Positions 22,560 through 32,252 are shown, counted from the first letter of the stretch. The stretch is DNA of 64,000 nt from an uncultured Prevotella sp. (GCA_905236755.1 CAJOCR010000002.1:1-64000); one strand, 5' to 3'. Made by a program: numbers and translations. Notes: a model not told the origin generated them from the sequence alone.

Positions 22560-25535
22560 TTAGAACATCGGACCTCCGAAGCCACCGCCTGGGCGTCCAC
22601 CGCCAAAACCTCCACGGTGACCACCACCGAAGCCACCAGGACGTCCACCAAAGCCAGGACCACCAGGACGCTGTTCACGCATCTGACGACGAGAATTCTT
22701 ATCACCGAAAAGATTCACACGATAAATAACGTGAAGCATTGCATAACTGTTAACACTGTTATATTCTGTATCCTGACGAGATATAGCCGAGATTGAACGA
22801 CTAAAGTTACTCTGATTCTTCAAAATATCATAGAACTGCAATGATACTGTCAATGGACTTCCCTTGAGGAAAGACTGAGCTATTTGTGCATTCCATACAA
22901 GTTCATTAGTATTCATTGAATTGTCGGCATAACCACGGCGGCTATTCTCATGCAAATCAGTTGCAATAGTCATACCCCAAGGAAGAGTTACATTTGCAGA
23001 AGCACCATAAGCAAACTGCCATGTATCAAGATTACTCTGACTTTGCAATTGGTTACGGCTGTGAGTATAAGTGAAAGAGCCATCAATACTGAACTCAAAC
23101 ATTGTTCTACGATAACTTGCCTCCAAACGCTCGCCTATAGATGTTGAGCGGGTAGTATTCTTCACAGAACTTTGTTGGTTGTCAAGTGCCAGATAAGCTA
23201 CATAATTATTATAGTTTGCATTAGTAAAGGTGTTCACATTAAAATAACCAGCAGAATCAATAGCTGTATTAAACATGAAAGCACCCATTGCATTCCAGTT
23301 ACCATTGATATTCTCAGGACGAGTTGTACGCCCACCAGTCTTCTCATCATATGTTACCTTATTCGAGATACTATTACTGGTATTACTATAGTTCACAAAT
23401 GTCATAATAGCACGTTGCTTCTTCTCGAAATAATTATTGTAGAACAAACGGAAGCTATTGGTAAACGAAGGCTTCAAACCTGGATTACCCTTACTAATGT
23501 TCAATGGATCACTATCATCAGTAATATCCAACAAATCAGTCATACTTGGCTGTGAGGTGGTACCACGATAGTTTATACGAAGGTTGCTAACCTTACTGAA
23601 ACGATAACGGAAATCAAGAGTTGGAGTAAAATTAGTGACTGTGCGAGTAGTATCTACATGCAAGCCCTTATAATCCTGCACATACTTAGATTTCTGTGGC
23701 TGAAGCATTACACCCACATTGAAGTTGTAATTTGGACGTACAATACGTAACATCAACTGCAACTCGTGAATATAGTTCTTATATTCTGAGAAACGACTCA
23801 GATCATCATCCTTATAGCTTTCAATAGGATTATTCAACCTATTCAAATAAGCATCCCAGCCACCATAGGTAAGAGGAATATTTGCGAAAAAGTTCTCACC
23901 AAGATTACTAAAGTCGTATGTTGAACGATCACTCTTACTATACTTATACTGGAACTGATAGCTAAACTGCAAGAAGGTTGCACGCCACAAAGGCTCACTA
24001 TAAGTGAACTGAGCACTATAACCATAATTAGTTGTTGGTGTCAGATTCCAACGGTTTGTCTGATAAGTAGAGTCCATACCAGCCGCATTCAACAACTGAT
24101 AAAGATGTACATTGCTCAATGAGAGACTCTTGCTGTCATTCTTACCATAATTACCCTGTAAACGAAAGGTCACATTACGACCATTGCTACTAAGCTTACG
24201 GTTCAACTGCAATGTTCCACTAAGATTTTTATTGTTTCCATAGCTCAAGCCACTGTTTTCACGGCTGTTCACCATCAAGCTGTCAGCAGCCATCTTTGTG
24301 ATAGACTCTGCAGCCAAAGGGTCAACTACATAAAGATAAGGATTTTCATTGAATGAAGCTGAACGACTTGAGGTAACACCATCATTATCCGACCATGTGA
24401 AAGAAGGGCGGAACAAAATGTTGGTCATTGTATCTGGTTGCCACTCAAAACGAATGTTACCATTAACACTATTGCTACGGCTGTAATTCTGGTTCAGACT
24501 ATTACTGAACGCACCTGCCCTACTAACAAAGTTCTCTGTTGAACTCTTTGACCATGTATCACCATCACTGTGATTCCATCTCAAAGAAGCATCAAGTTTT
24601 ATCTTGTCAACAATCTCATAGTTATAGTTCAAGCCCAACATCTTTGAGGCATTGAGTCCTTGACGACCTCCGCCAAAGAAGCCACGACCACCACCGCCTG
24701 GGAATCCCATATCATTGGTGTTATTGGCATTCGCAAACGCCATAAAACGATTATGGTCATTAAAATAAGCACCCATACCACGAGCAGAATAACGACTCTG
24801 TGTACCTACAGCAGCATCAATATTACTGAACATACCACGGTTCATACCTGGTTTAATACCGAAATCCAAAACGGTTTCTTCCTCACCGTCATCAATACCT
24901 GTCACACGGCTCAAATCACTCTTCTGATCATAACTCTTAATACGATCAACAATAGATGTAGGAAGGTTCTTCAAAGCCGTCTTAGTGTCACCAGTCATAA
25001 ACTCCTTTCCATCAACAAGGATTTTCTTCACTTCCTTTCCATTGATAGTTATTTTACCATCCTCACTCAACTGAGCACCAGGAATACGCTTTACCAGCTC
25101 TTCTATTGTTGAGCCTTCTGGAGTACGATATGCTGCCGCATTATAAATAAAGGTGTCTTCCTTCAGGGTAACCTTGTTTGCTTGACCTGTAATAGTTGCT
25201 CCCTTCAACATAACAGCATCAGAGCCCATAACAATATTTCCCAAAGGCATATCTTTGTCCTCTGCAATAGTCAATTTTTTATTATAAGCTTTATAACCTA
25301 CACTGGTTATTTTTAGTAGATAGTTACCTGCAGCAGGAGCTTTTACGGTAAACTGTCCTTTCTCGTCAGAAAGGGTGCCCCCTACAAAGGAGCTGTCTTT
25401 TGCACTTAATAATTGCACCGTGCATTGCATAATAGGTTCCTTGGTATCACGGTCTGTGAGAGTACCCGTGATGTTTTGCGCGAATGTTGATGTTGTGATT
25501 AGCAGCATCAACATAAGTAGAAGATACTTTTTCAT
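22560..25535 (-). CDS. Outer-membrane beta-barrel protein with carboxypeptidase-like N-domain
   Basis: A 991-residue protein: signal peptide ending TSTFAQ (about residue 19), a CarboxypepD-regulatory-like Ig domain (residues 20-105), a plug-like domain (about 130-230, ending before DDGEEETVLDFGIKPG), then a long Asn/Ser/Tyr-rich barrel of the TonB-receptor/OMP_b-brl_3 type. No SusD partner is adjacent, so it is not a classical glycan-uptake pair. Two Gly-rich segments stand out: GGGGRGFFGGG near residue 285, and the C-terminal about 40 residues (Gly/Arg/Pro/Phe repeats after a would-be barrel end), which is unusual since barrels normally end in an aromatic strand. Substrate unknown. It stands alone. 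Confidence 0.85.
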   Translation of the reverse strand: MKKYLLLMLMLLITTSTFAQNITGTLTDRDTKEPIMQCTVQLLSAKDSSFVGGTLSDEKGQFTVKAPAAGNYLLKITSVGYKAYNKKLTIAEDKDMPLGNIVMGSDAVMLKGATITGQANKVTLKEDTFIYNAAAYRTPEGSTIEELVKRIPGAQLSEDGKITINGKEVKKILVDGKEFMTGDTKTALKNLPTSIVDRIKSYDQKSDLSRVTGIDDGEEETVLDFGIKPGMNRGMFSNIDAAVGTQSRYSARGMGAYFNDHNRFMAFANANNTNDMGFPGGGGRGFFGGGRQGLNASKMLGLNYNYEIVDKIKLDASLRWNHSDGDTWSKSSTENFVSRAGAFSNSLNQNYSRSNSVNGNIRFEWQPDTMTNILFRPSFTWSDNDGVTSSRSASFNENPYLYVVDPLAAESITKMAADSLMVNSRENSGLSYGNNKNLSGTLQLNRKLSSNGRNVTFRLQGNYGKNDSKSLSLSNVHLYQLLNAAGMDSTYQTNRWNLTPTTNYGYSAQFTYSEPLWRATFLQFSYQFQYKYSKSDRSTYDFSNLGENFFANIPLTYGGWDAYLNRLNNPIESYKDDDLSRFSEYKNYIHELQLMLRIVRPNYNFNVGVMLQPQKSKYVQDYKGLHVDTTRTVTNFTPTLDFRYRFSKVSNLRINYRGTTSQPSMTDLLDITDDSDPLNISKGNPGLKPSFTNSFRLFYNNYFEKKQRAIMTFVNYSNTSNSISNKVTYDEKTGGRTTRPENINGNWNAMGAFMFNTAIDSAGYFNVNTFTNANYNNYVAYLALDNQQSSVKNTTRSTSIGERLEASYRRTMFEFSIDGSFTYTHSRNQLQSQSNLDTWQFAYGASANVTLPWGMTIATDLHENSRRGYADNSMNTNELVWNAQIAQSFLKGSPLTVSLQFYDILKNQSNFSRSISAISRQDTEYNSVNSYAMLHVIYRVNLFGDKNSRRQMREQRPGGPGFGGRPGGFGGGHRGGFGGGRPGGGFGGPMF

Positions 25536-25630
25536 TCTTTTTAGCCTTAAAGGTTTTATTTTTTAACTACATGTTAATAGACGCATCATTATTCAAAACG
25601 TTTAATGCCAAAAACAAAAATACCCAAAAA

Positions 25631-25662
25631 TTTTGTTTATTAAGCTAAAAACTTTACTTTTG
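25631..25662 (+). promoter_or_regulatory. aroB promoter
   Basis: -33 TTTTG at 25631-25635 and -7 box TACTTTTG at 25655-25662, 19 bp apart. The leader is about 70 nt. Confidence 0.65.
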
Positions 25663-25736
25663 CAACAGTTCATAGCGGCTTTTATGGCTATATGTAGCCC
25701 CTACCAGCCCATTATCTTCATTAGAATTAGTATGTT

Positions 25737-26783
25737 ATGGATCAGAGAATTATTATTTCGCAGAATTTCAATAAGGAACTTGCTGAAGCTATTTCCGAAT
25801 GCAGCCACGACAAGATATTTGTACTTACAGATGAAACCACAATAAAAACTTGCTGGCCAACAATAAGCAGTTCTTATTCGCTTAAGAAAGCCCACATCAT
25901 CACCATTCCTGCCACCGACACCAATAAAAACTTGGAGTCTATATCTCATGTATGGCAGCAACTGCAAGAAAGAGGCGCTTCACGCAAATCACTTCTCATT
26001 AATTTAGGTGGTGGCATGGTAACCGACCTTGGAGGCTTTGCCGCTTCCACTTTCAAGCGTGGCATTAACTTCATCAATATACCAACCACCCTTCTTGCTA
26101 TGGTTGATGCGTCTGTTGGTGGAAAAACAGGTATTAATTTCGGAGGATTGAAGAACGAAATTGGTGTTTTCAACGATTCTAAATATGTTATCCTTGACAC
26201 CTCTTTTCTAAAGACTCTTGACCACGAAAACATATGTTCTGGTTATGCAGAAATGATAAAACACGGACTCATATCAAACGATAGGATGTGGGCTGAGTTA
26301 ATTAATTTCGACCTTCAAAATCCTGACCTAAAGCAACTACAGCAAATGGTTGCAAGCAGTGTGAAGGTAAAGGAGAAAGTTGTAACCAAAGATCCTTTCG
26401 AACAAGGTATTCGCAAAGCACTCAATCTTGGACATACCTTCGGACATGCTTTCGAGAGTTGGGCACTCAAGCGCACTCCTATCCTACATGGTTATGCTGT
26501 TGCCTATGGCCTCATCTGTGAACTATATCTAAGTGCTATAAAAACGGGATTTCCTACTGACAAGATGCGCCAAACTGTTAGTTTCATTCGTGAAAACTAT
26601 GGAACCATCGCAATCACCTGCGATGATTATCCAGAACTCATTGAGTTGATGCAACATGACAAAAAGAATCAAAACGGCATCATAAATTTCACACTTCTTG
26701 GCGCTATTGGCGATATAAAAATCAATCAAACAGCCAACGAGGAAGAAATCAAAGATACACTCGATTTCTTTCGTGAAGGTTAG
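25737..26783 (+). CDS. aroB: 3-dehydroquinate synthase
   Basis: A 348-residue NAD- and metal-dependent enzyme of the shikimate pathway converting DAHP to 3-dehydroquinate. Seen: LGGGMVTDLGGFAAS for NAD binding, TTLLAMVDASVGGKTGIN, YAEMIKHGLI with a metal-ligand Glu, and LNLGHTFGHAFES and ILHGYAVAYG with metal-ligand His residues. Single gene. Confidence 0.97.
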   Translation: MDQRIIISQNFNKELAEAISECSHDKIFVLTDETTIKTCWPTISSSYSLKKAHIITIPATDTNKNLESISHVWQQLQERGASRKSLLINLGGGMVTDLGGFAASTFKRGINFINIPTTLLAMVDASVGGKTGINFGGLKNEIGVFNDSKYVILDTSFLKTLDHENICSGYAEMIKHGLISNDRMWAELINFDLQNPDLKQLQQMVASSVKVKEKVVTKDPFEQGIRKALNLGHTFGHAFESWALKRTPILHGYAVAYGLICELYLSAIKTGFPTDKMRQTVSFIRENYGTIAITCDDYPELIELMQHDKKNQNGIINFTLLGAIGDIKINQTANEEEIKDTLDFFREG

Positions 26784-26833
26784 TATCTATTTAAAGGAAG
26801 ATAGAATAATAGAAAAGAAGATAGAGGAAGAAA

Positions 26834-26882
26834 GAAGCCAAATGTTTTGTGGATGTATTTAATCCACGAAACAATTGGCTTC
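26834..26882. repeat. Inverted repeat, 21-bp arms, downstream of aroB
   Basis: Arms 26834-26854 and 26862-26882 match at 19 of 21 positions around a 7-bp loop. There is no T-run, so it is not a standard terminator. It precedes the 11-bp unit array at 26917. Confidence 0.7.
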
Positions 26883-26916
26883 AATCGTTTAAAATATATA
26901 ATTTTGAATTGGATTT

Positions 26917-26982
26917 GTCCTAAACGAATCCTAAAGGCATCCTAAAGAAATCTCGAACGCATCTCGAAGGCATCTCGAAGGC
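26917..26982 (+). repeat. Six-unit 11-bp tandem array
   Basis: Six consecutive 11-bp units: GTCCTAAACGA, ATCCTAAAGGC, ATCCTAAAGAA, ATCTCGAACGC, ATCTCGAAGGC, ATCTCGAAGGC. Two sub-types (CCTAAA and CTCGAA) occur in blocks. It lies between the convergent ends of aroB and serB, 12 bp from the serB stop. The same unit order recurs, inverted, at 34837-34891. Confidence 0.8.
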
Positions 26983-26994
26983 CGATTCAAATTA

Positions 26995-28224
26995 TTATTC
27001 AAGATAGCTATCTTTGAATCCAAGGAAATAGAGAATACCATCAAGTCCTATACTATTAATACTCTGTTCTGCATTTGCAACCACCTTTGGTTTAGCGTGA
27101 AAAGCTATTCCCAATCCGGCATCGCTAATCATAGGCAAATCGTTGGCACCATCACCCACGGCAATAGTCTGTGCAAGGTTCACCTTCTCAACCTGAGCAA
27201 TCAGTTTTAGAAGTTCAGCCTTGCGATGTCCATCAACAATCTCGCCCTTAAAACGACCTGTCAACTTACCATCATCACCTATTTCCAATTCATTGGCATA
27301 CACATAGTCAATACCATATCTGCGCTGCAAGTATTCGCCAAAATAAGTAAATCCACCACTTAGAATAGCAATCTTATATCCGCAACGCTTCAAAACAGTC
27401 ATCAGTCGGTCGGCACCTTCTGTGATAGGCAGATGTTCTGCTATGTCCTGCATAACACTTGCATCAAGCCCTTTAAGCAAAGCCACTCTTTCTGTGAAAC
27501 TCTCCTTGAAATCAATCTCGCCACGCATTGCTCTGGCTGTTATCTCAGCAACCTGCTCTCCCACTCCTGCTCTCTTGGCAAGCTCATCAATACACTCAGT
27601 CTGAATAAGAGTAGAGTCCATATCAAAACAGATGAGACGACGTGAACGACGATACATATCATCTTTCTGGAATGAGAAATCAATACCCATTTCAGAAGCC
27701 AACTGCATTAGTTCAGCCTGCATCTGACTTTTATTTAATGGTGTACCACGAAGCGAGAATTCAATACAAGCTCTAACATTTCTTTCTGGATGCATGATAC
27801 TCTGCCTACCAGTAAGTCTTAAAATAGAGTCTATATTAAGTCCTTGCTGATGAATAATCTTTGTTGCTGCTGCAATCTGCTTAGCCGACAATCTTCTACC
27901 TATTACAGTAAGAATATATCTGTTCTTACCCTGACGACCTACCCAGTCCTCATACTGTTCGTCGCCAATAGGTGAAAAGCCTATATTTACTCCAAGTTCA
28001 TTTGCTTTAAAGAGCAATTCCTTCATCACCTGTCCTGACTGACTCTCGTCAATACGTATCAAGATACCCAATGACAATGTACTGTGAATATCAGCCTGAC
28101 CAATATCAAGTATCTTGGCATTATGATTTGCCAGTATCTCAGTCACCGAAGCTGTCAAACCAGGACGGTCCTGACCGGTGATGCTAATTAGTATCTGTTC
28201 CTCTTTAGTAGTTTCTTTTACCAT
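26995..28224 (-). CDS. serB: Phosphoserine phosphatase with N-terminal ACT domains
   Basis: A 409-residue protein. Two ACT-type ligand-binding domains (residues about 8-80 and 95-175, with ISITGQDRPGLTASVTEIL in the first) precede a HAD phosphatase domain with DMDSTLIQTE (nucleophile Asp in motif I), LSGGFT (motif II), and VGDGANDLPMI (motif IV). It makes L-serine from phosphoserine; the ACT domains suggest feedback control by serine. Length is typical of Bacteroidetes SerB. Confidence 0.95.
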   Translation of the reverse strand: MVKETTKEEQILISITGQDRPGLTASVTEILANHNAKILDIGQADIHSTLSLGILIRIDESQSGQVMKELLFKANELGVNIGFSPIGDEQYEDWVGRQGKNRYILTVIGRRLSAKQIAAATKIIHQQGLNIDSILRLTGRQSIMHPERNVRACIEFSLRGTPLNKSQMQAELMQLASEMGIDFSFQKDDMYRRSRRLICFDMDSTLIQTECIDELAKRAGVGEQVAEITARAMRGEIDFKESFTERVALLKGLDASVMQDIAEHLPITEGADRLMTVLKRCGYKIAILSGGFTYFGEYLQRRYGIDYVYANELEIGDDGKLTGRFKGEIVDGHRKAELLKLIAQVEKVNLAQTIAVGDGANDLPMISDAGLGIAFHAKPKVVANAEQSINSIGLDGILYFLGFKDSYLE

Positions 28225-28280
28225 AATACGATATAAATTATCGTGCGAAATTACTCATTTTTAACTAAAATACCAAATTT

Positions 28281-28313
28281 TTTTGTGTATATCAACCTTT
28301 CTGATTACCTTTG
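28281..28313 (+). promoter_or_regulatory. Promoter of the thiamine operon
   Basis: -33 TTTTG at 28281-28285 and -7 box TACCTTTG at 28306-28313, 20 bp apart. Transcription would start about 15-20 nt before the riboswitch. Confidence 0.75.
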
Positions 28314-28335
28314 CAAGCGGAATGGCAAACTGCCT

Positions 28336-28425
28336 TCTGGGGGTGCCCGTTCGTTTGGACGGTGCTGAGATTATACCCTAAAACCTGATCCGGGTAATGC
28401 CGGCGTAGGTAGGATAAGATTCCCT
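28336..28425 (+). promoter_or_regulatory. TPP (THI-box) riboswitch
   Basis: All conserved TPP aptamer blocks are present in order: GGGGGTGCCC, a variable P3 hairpin (GTTCGTTTGGAC), GGTGCTGAGAT, TATACCCT, AACCTGATCCGGGTAATGCC and GGCGTAGGTAGG. It lies directly in front of a TonB receptor, pnuT and thiN. No strong terminator follows, so control may act on translation of the first gene (ribosome site near 28440). Binding of thiamine pyrophosphate should turn the operon down. Confidence 0.95.
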
Positions 28426-28460
28426 CTTTATTTATTTTTTTTAAGGTAAACCACATCACA

Positions 28461-30785
28461 ATGAAAAAATCATTGGTATTGATGGCTGCACTTGCGTGTG
28501 CGAGCCACTCATTGGCGGATAATTTCCGCATCACAAAGGTTGACACGGTAAATGCCTATCAACTTCAGGATGTTCTCGTTACATCTATCCGTGCCAACAA
28601 ACAAACACCTGTAGCTTACAAAAATCTTAATCAAAAGGAAATCAAGAAGGTTAACTTCGGACAGGACATTCCTTACATCCTTTCCCTCACACCTTCTATC
28701 ACAACCACTTCAGATGCAGGAAACGGCATTGGATACACATCTATACGTGTACGCGGTGTTGATCCAAGTCGTATTAACATCACAGCCAATGGCATTCCTC
28801 TCAACGATGCTGAGTCAAGTCAGGTATTCTGGGTAAACATGGGCGACTTCGCCTCTTCTGTCCAAAGCATGCAGCTTCAGCGTGGAGCAGGAACATCAAC
28901 AAACGGTTCCGGTGCATTTGGTGCTTCAATCAATATGCTCACCGAAAACATCGGTCTGAAACCTTTCATTGGTATTGACCTTTCAGCTGGCTCATACTAC
29001 AGCCACAAGCAGACAATACGTTTTGGCACAGGTCTTTTAGGTGGACACTGGGGCATTCAAGGACGTCTTTCAAACATTGGTTCAAAAGGCTATCTTGACC
29101 GTGCATCAACAAAATTGAATAGCTATTTGTTGCAAGGAGGTTACTTTGGTGAGAAAACCATGGTTAAATTCATCACATGGAACGGTATTGAAGAAACCTA
29201 TCACGCTTGGAATTATACTTCAAAATATGAGCAGAGCCTCTATGGTCGTCGCTACAATAGCTGTGGCGAATACAAAGATGAAAACGGCAATATATGCTAT
29301 TATAAAGACCAGACCGATAATTATCACCAGCAGAACTATCAGCTCATCTGGGATCAGATAATCAATAACAACTGGAATTTAAATGCTTCTCTTCACTATA
29401 CCAAGGGACAAGGTTACTACGATGAATATAAGTCAAAGAAAAACTTGCAAGATTACGGACTTTCTGATACTGAATACAAAACCGACCTTACCCGCCAGAA
29501 AAAAATGGATAACGATTTCTGGGGGGCTGTTGCAGCTGTAAACTACGACAATCTCAGCAATTTCAAAGCTACTTTAGGTGGTGGATGGAATAAATACGAT
29601 GGCGACCACTTTGGGTACGTACAATGGGTAAAGGCACCTGCTAAAACCTTCTATCCTAACCATGAATACTATCGCAACAACGCTTTGAAAAGCGATTTCA
29701 ATGTTTATGGCAAAGCACAATACGAGTTACTCAAAGGCTTGAGTGCTTATATTGATTTACAATATCGCCATGTGGGCTATCGTATGCAAGATCCTGAGGA
29801 TGATGCCTGGGCCGACAAAACTGGTGCTTACTTAATTCATGATGATTTCGATTTCTTCAATCCAAAGTTTGGATTGAACTATCAGTTCAATAACAACAAC
29901 AGAGTTTATGTAAGCTATGCTATAAGCCACAAAGAGCCTACTCGCAACAACTACGAAGATAACTACGTAAGACATCTTCAGGCTGAGAAATTACAGGACT
30001 TGGAACTTGGTTATAAGTTTGAAAGCAATAAGTTCACAGCTGGTGCAAATCTCTACTACATGTACTATAACCATCAGTATGTGCTCACAGGTGCTCTCAA
30101 CGAAATAGGCGAGATGATAGCAAGCAACGAGAATTCAGGTAAGAGCTATCGTGCTGGTGTTGAACTCGAAGCTGCATGGCAGCCTGTAAACTGGTTCCGT
30201 TGGGATGCAAATGCCACATTTGCAAAGGCTATGAACAAAGACTGGACACAAGCCACAGTAAAGCTTGATGCTACAGACAAACCTGTTTACGATGATAAAT
30301 GGAATAACATTGCAGACAAGCCTATCAAATTAGGTAACACTCATACAGCCTTCTCTCCTGATGTTATTTTCAACAACATCTTCTCGTTCATGTACAAAGG
30401 TCTCAATGCAAGCATTCAAAGTCAATACATCAGTGAGCAATATCTCACCAACACAGGTTTCAAGACTATGGAATGCAAAGACGAGAATAACAATATCACA
30501 AACGAAACACTTATGCTTGGCGATCACTTCACAACAAATATTGACCTGAGCTATAATTTCGGTTTGAAAAAACTTGGTATCAAGGATATTACTATTGGTG
30601 TTACTCTTTACAACATCTTCTCTACTAAGTTCGACAATAATGGATGGGCTGCACCACAGATAGCCACAAACAGCAAGGGCAATATCGTGGTATTCAATGA
30701 TTGGGGCACACGCGACAAGGATGCAGCAGGATTTGCACCATCAGCACCATTCAACTTCATGTCTCACATCAGCATCAACTTCTAA
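28461..30785 (+). CDS. TonB-dependent receptor, probably for thiamine
   Basis: A 774-residue outer-membrane receptor: signal peptide about 19 residues (ending SHSLA), TonB box region (YQLQDVLVTSIRA, about 33-45), plug domain (about 50-160, with IRVRGVDPSRINITANGIPLND), then a 22-strand-type barrel ending in the aromatic SHISINF. The TPP riboswitch upstream and pnuT-thiN downstream make thiamine or a derivative the likely cargo, by context. It is the first gene of a three-gene operon. Confidence 0.92.
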   Translation: MKKSLVLMAALACASHSLADNFRITKVDTVNAYQLQDVLVTSIRANKQTPVAYKNLNQKEIKKVNFGQDIPYILSLTPSITTTSDAGNGIGYTSIRVRGVDPSRINITANGIPLNDAESSQVFWVNMGDFASSVQSMQLQRGAGTSTNGSGAFGASINMLTENIGLKPFIGIDLSAGSYYSHKQTIRFGTGLLGGHWGIQGRLSNIGSKGYLDRASTKLNSYLLQGGYFGEKTMVKFITWNGIEETYHAWNYTSKYEQSLYGRRYNSCGEYKDENGNICYYKDQTDNYHQQNYQLIWDQIINNNWNLNASLHYTKGQGYYDEYKSKKNLQDYGLSDTEYKTDLTRQKKMDNDFWGAVAAVNYDNLSNFKATLGGGWNKYDGDHFGYVQWVKAPAKTFYPNHEYYRNNALKSDFNVYGKAQYELLKGLSAYIDLQYRHVGYRMQDPEDDAWADKTGAYLIHDDFDFFNPKFGLNYQFNNNNRVYVSYAISHKEPTRNNYEDNYVRHLQAEKLQDLELGYKFESNKFTAGANLYYMYYNHQYVLTGALNEIGEMIASNENSGKSYRAGVELEAAWQPVNWFRWDANATFAKAMNKDWTQATVKLDATDKPVYDDKWNNIADKPIKLGNTHTAFSPDVIFNNIFSFMYKGLNASIQSQYISEQYLTNTGFKTMECKDENNNITNETLMLGDHFTTNIDLSYNFGLKKLGIKDITIGVTLYNIFSTKFDNNGWAAPQIATNSKGNIVVFNDWGTRDKDAAGFAPSAPFNFMSHISINF

Positions 30786-30797
30786 ACAAAATAGAAA

Positions 30798-31388
30798 ATG
30801 GAAAACTTCGTTATCGAACACGGACTTGATATAATCACTACCATTCTTGGCCTCATTTATATATGGCTGGAATACAAGGCAAGCATAGCCCTATGGGTAG
30901 TTGGTATTATCATGCCCGCGCTCGATATCGTACTATATTGGCAGCACGGGCTATATGGCGATGCCGCAATGGCATGCTATTATACCGTTGCTGCCATATA
31001 TGGATACTGTATTTGGAAATTTTGCAGAAAACGCAATCAACGTGAAGGCTCACCAATGCCTATCACACACATGCGAAAAAGCCTTTATCTGTCAACACTT
31101 ATTTTCTTCCTCATGGCTTGGGCTGCAACATGGTATGTATTGACAACATGGACAAACTCTACCGTTCCATGCCTTGATGCATTCACCAACGCCCTTAGTT
31201 TTGTTGGCTTATGGACCTTGGCTCGCAAATATGTAGAGCAATGGCTCTTCTGGATTATAGTAGATGCTGTTTGTACCTATCTGTATATCAGCAAGGGAAT
31301 ACCTTTCAAAGCAGGGCTATATGCCTTATATGTAATCATAGCCATAGCAGGTTGGAAAAAATGGAACGAAATGGCAAAACAAGCCTGA
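30798..31388 (+). CDS. pnuT: PnuT-type thiamine transporter (PnuC family)
   Basis: A 196-residue inner-membrane protein with seven hydrophobic helices, of the PnuC vitamin transporter family. WxxW-type aromatic motifs (YIWLEYKASIALWVVG; NALSFVGLWTLARKYVEQWLFW) are characteristic. In this family nicotinamide riboside, riboflavin and thiamine forms differ little in sequence; the riboswitch and the neighbouring pyrophosphokinase point to thiamine. Gaps of 12 and 17 bp to its neighbours support one transcript. Facilitated entry would be trapped by ThiN phosphorylation. Confidence 0.93.
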   Translation: MENFVIEHGLDIITTILGLIYIWLEYKASIALWVVGIIMPALDIVLYWQHGLYGDAAMACYYTVAAIYGYCIWKFCRKRNQREGSPMPITHMRKSLYLSTLIFFLMAWAATWYVLTTWTNSTVPCLDAFTNALSFVGLWTLARKYVEQWLFWIIVDAVCTYLYISKGIPFKAGLYALYVIIAIAGWKKWNEMAKQA

Positions 31389-31405
31389 AATAATATACAA
31401 TAGAA

Positions 31406-32077
31406 ATGAGCAAATTTCAATTGATAAACGAAGACTGCGAATTTGATACTGTAATCCTCGCTAACGGAGATTACCCACAGCACAATGTGCCAAAATCCAT
31501 ACTACGCAATGCACCACGAGTAGTGTGTTGCGATGGAGCAGCATTACAGTATATCGGCAAGCCAACAGTTATTATAGGTGATGGCGACTCCTTACCTGAG
31601 AAATTTCAAAGCCAGTATAGCGATATTATAGTACACATAAGCGAACAAGAGGACAACGATCTTACTAAAGCTACTAAATATATTACACAACAACTCCTCT
31701 GTTCAACTCCTGCCAAAAAAGCAAAGCTTGTAGCATACCTTGGTGCCACAGGCAAACGCGAAGACCACACCCTCGCTAATATTTTTCTCTTGCCTCGATA
31801 TAAATTTGAGTTAGGAGTAGAACCTGTAATGATTACCGATAACGGTTATTTCATGGTAGCTGAAGGCGATAGCGAATGGGAAAGTTTTACAAGACAGCAA
31901 GTGAGTATCTTTAACCTCAGTTGCACACGTCTTGACAGCGAAGGCCTACGCTGGAACAGTTACGCCTACAAGCAGCTTTGGCAAGGAAGTCTTAATGAAT
32001 CGCTCGGCTCTGAATTCAGATTCAAAGCCGATGGCAAATATATTGTATACAGAACTTTTGAAGGGAAAAAGATATAG
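31406..32077 (+). CDS. thiN: Thiamine pyrophosphokinase
   Basis: A 223-residue enzyme that converts thiamine and ATP to thiamine pyrophosphate. Visible signatures: ILANGDYP, VVCCDGAAL, VIIGDGDS and SEQEDNDLTKA in the N-terminal catalytic domain; the substrate-binding C-terminal domain contains SIFNLSC. Together with the receptor and PnuT it forms a salvage route from the outside to the cofactor, with the product feeding back through the riboswitch. Confidence 0.94.
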   Translation: MSKFQLINEDCEFDTVILANGDYPQHNVPKSILRNAPRVVCCDGAALQYIGKPTVIIGDGDSLPEKFQSQYSDIIVHISEQEDNDLTKATKYITQQLLCSTPAKKAKLVAYLGATGKREDHTLANIFLLPRYKFELGVEPVMITDNGYFMVAEGDSEWESFTRQQVSIFNLSCTRLDSEGLRWNSYAYKQLWQGSLNESLGSEFRFKADGKYIVYRTFEGKKI

Positions 32078-32220
32078 TTACTCTCCCACACCTACACAAA
32101 GGAAGGAGAAAACAAACAATAACAAACCAAGAATTATTATATCGAATTATATTTAATTTTTAATATTTGTAAATCTTTCTTCCCTTTTAGAACCCACAAA
32201 AGCAAAAAACTGCCAAAACA

Positions 32221-32252
32221 TTTGGAGTTTTATTTTATTTTTCATACATTTG
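32221..32252 (+). promoter_or_regulatory. Promoter of the 32.3-kb candidate small RNA
   Basis: -33 TTTG at 32221-32224 and -7 box TACATTTG at 32245-32252, exactly 20 bp apart. The segment from the thiN stop to here (32078-32220) is AT-rich with no gene seen. Confidence 0.7.

Noticed and set aside
24660..25112. 150-codon plus-strand frame, Thr/Ile/Ser-rich
   Set aside because: Antisense to the plug region of the barrel protein, no signal or motif, and no promoter.
22560..25535. SusC of a polysaccharide utilisation locus
   Set aside because: No SusD, glycoside hydrolase or sensor gene adjacent, and the barrel type differs from SusC.
26917..26982. CRISPR array
   Set aside because: Units are 11 bp without spacers, and no cas genes are in the window.
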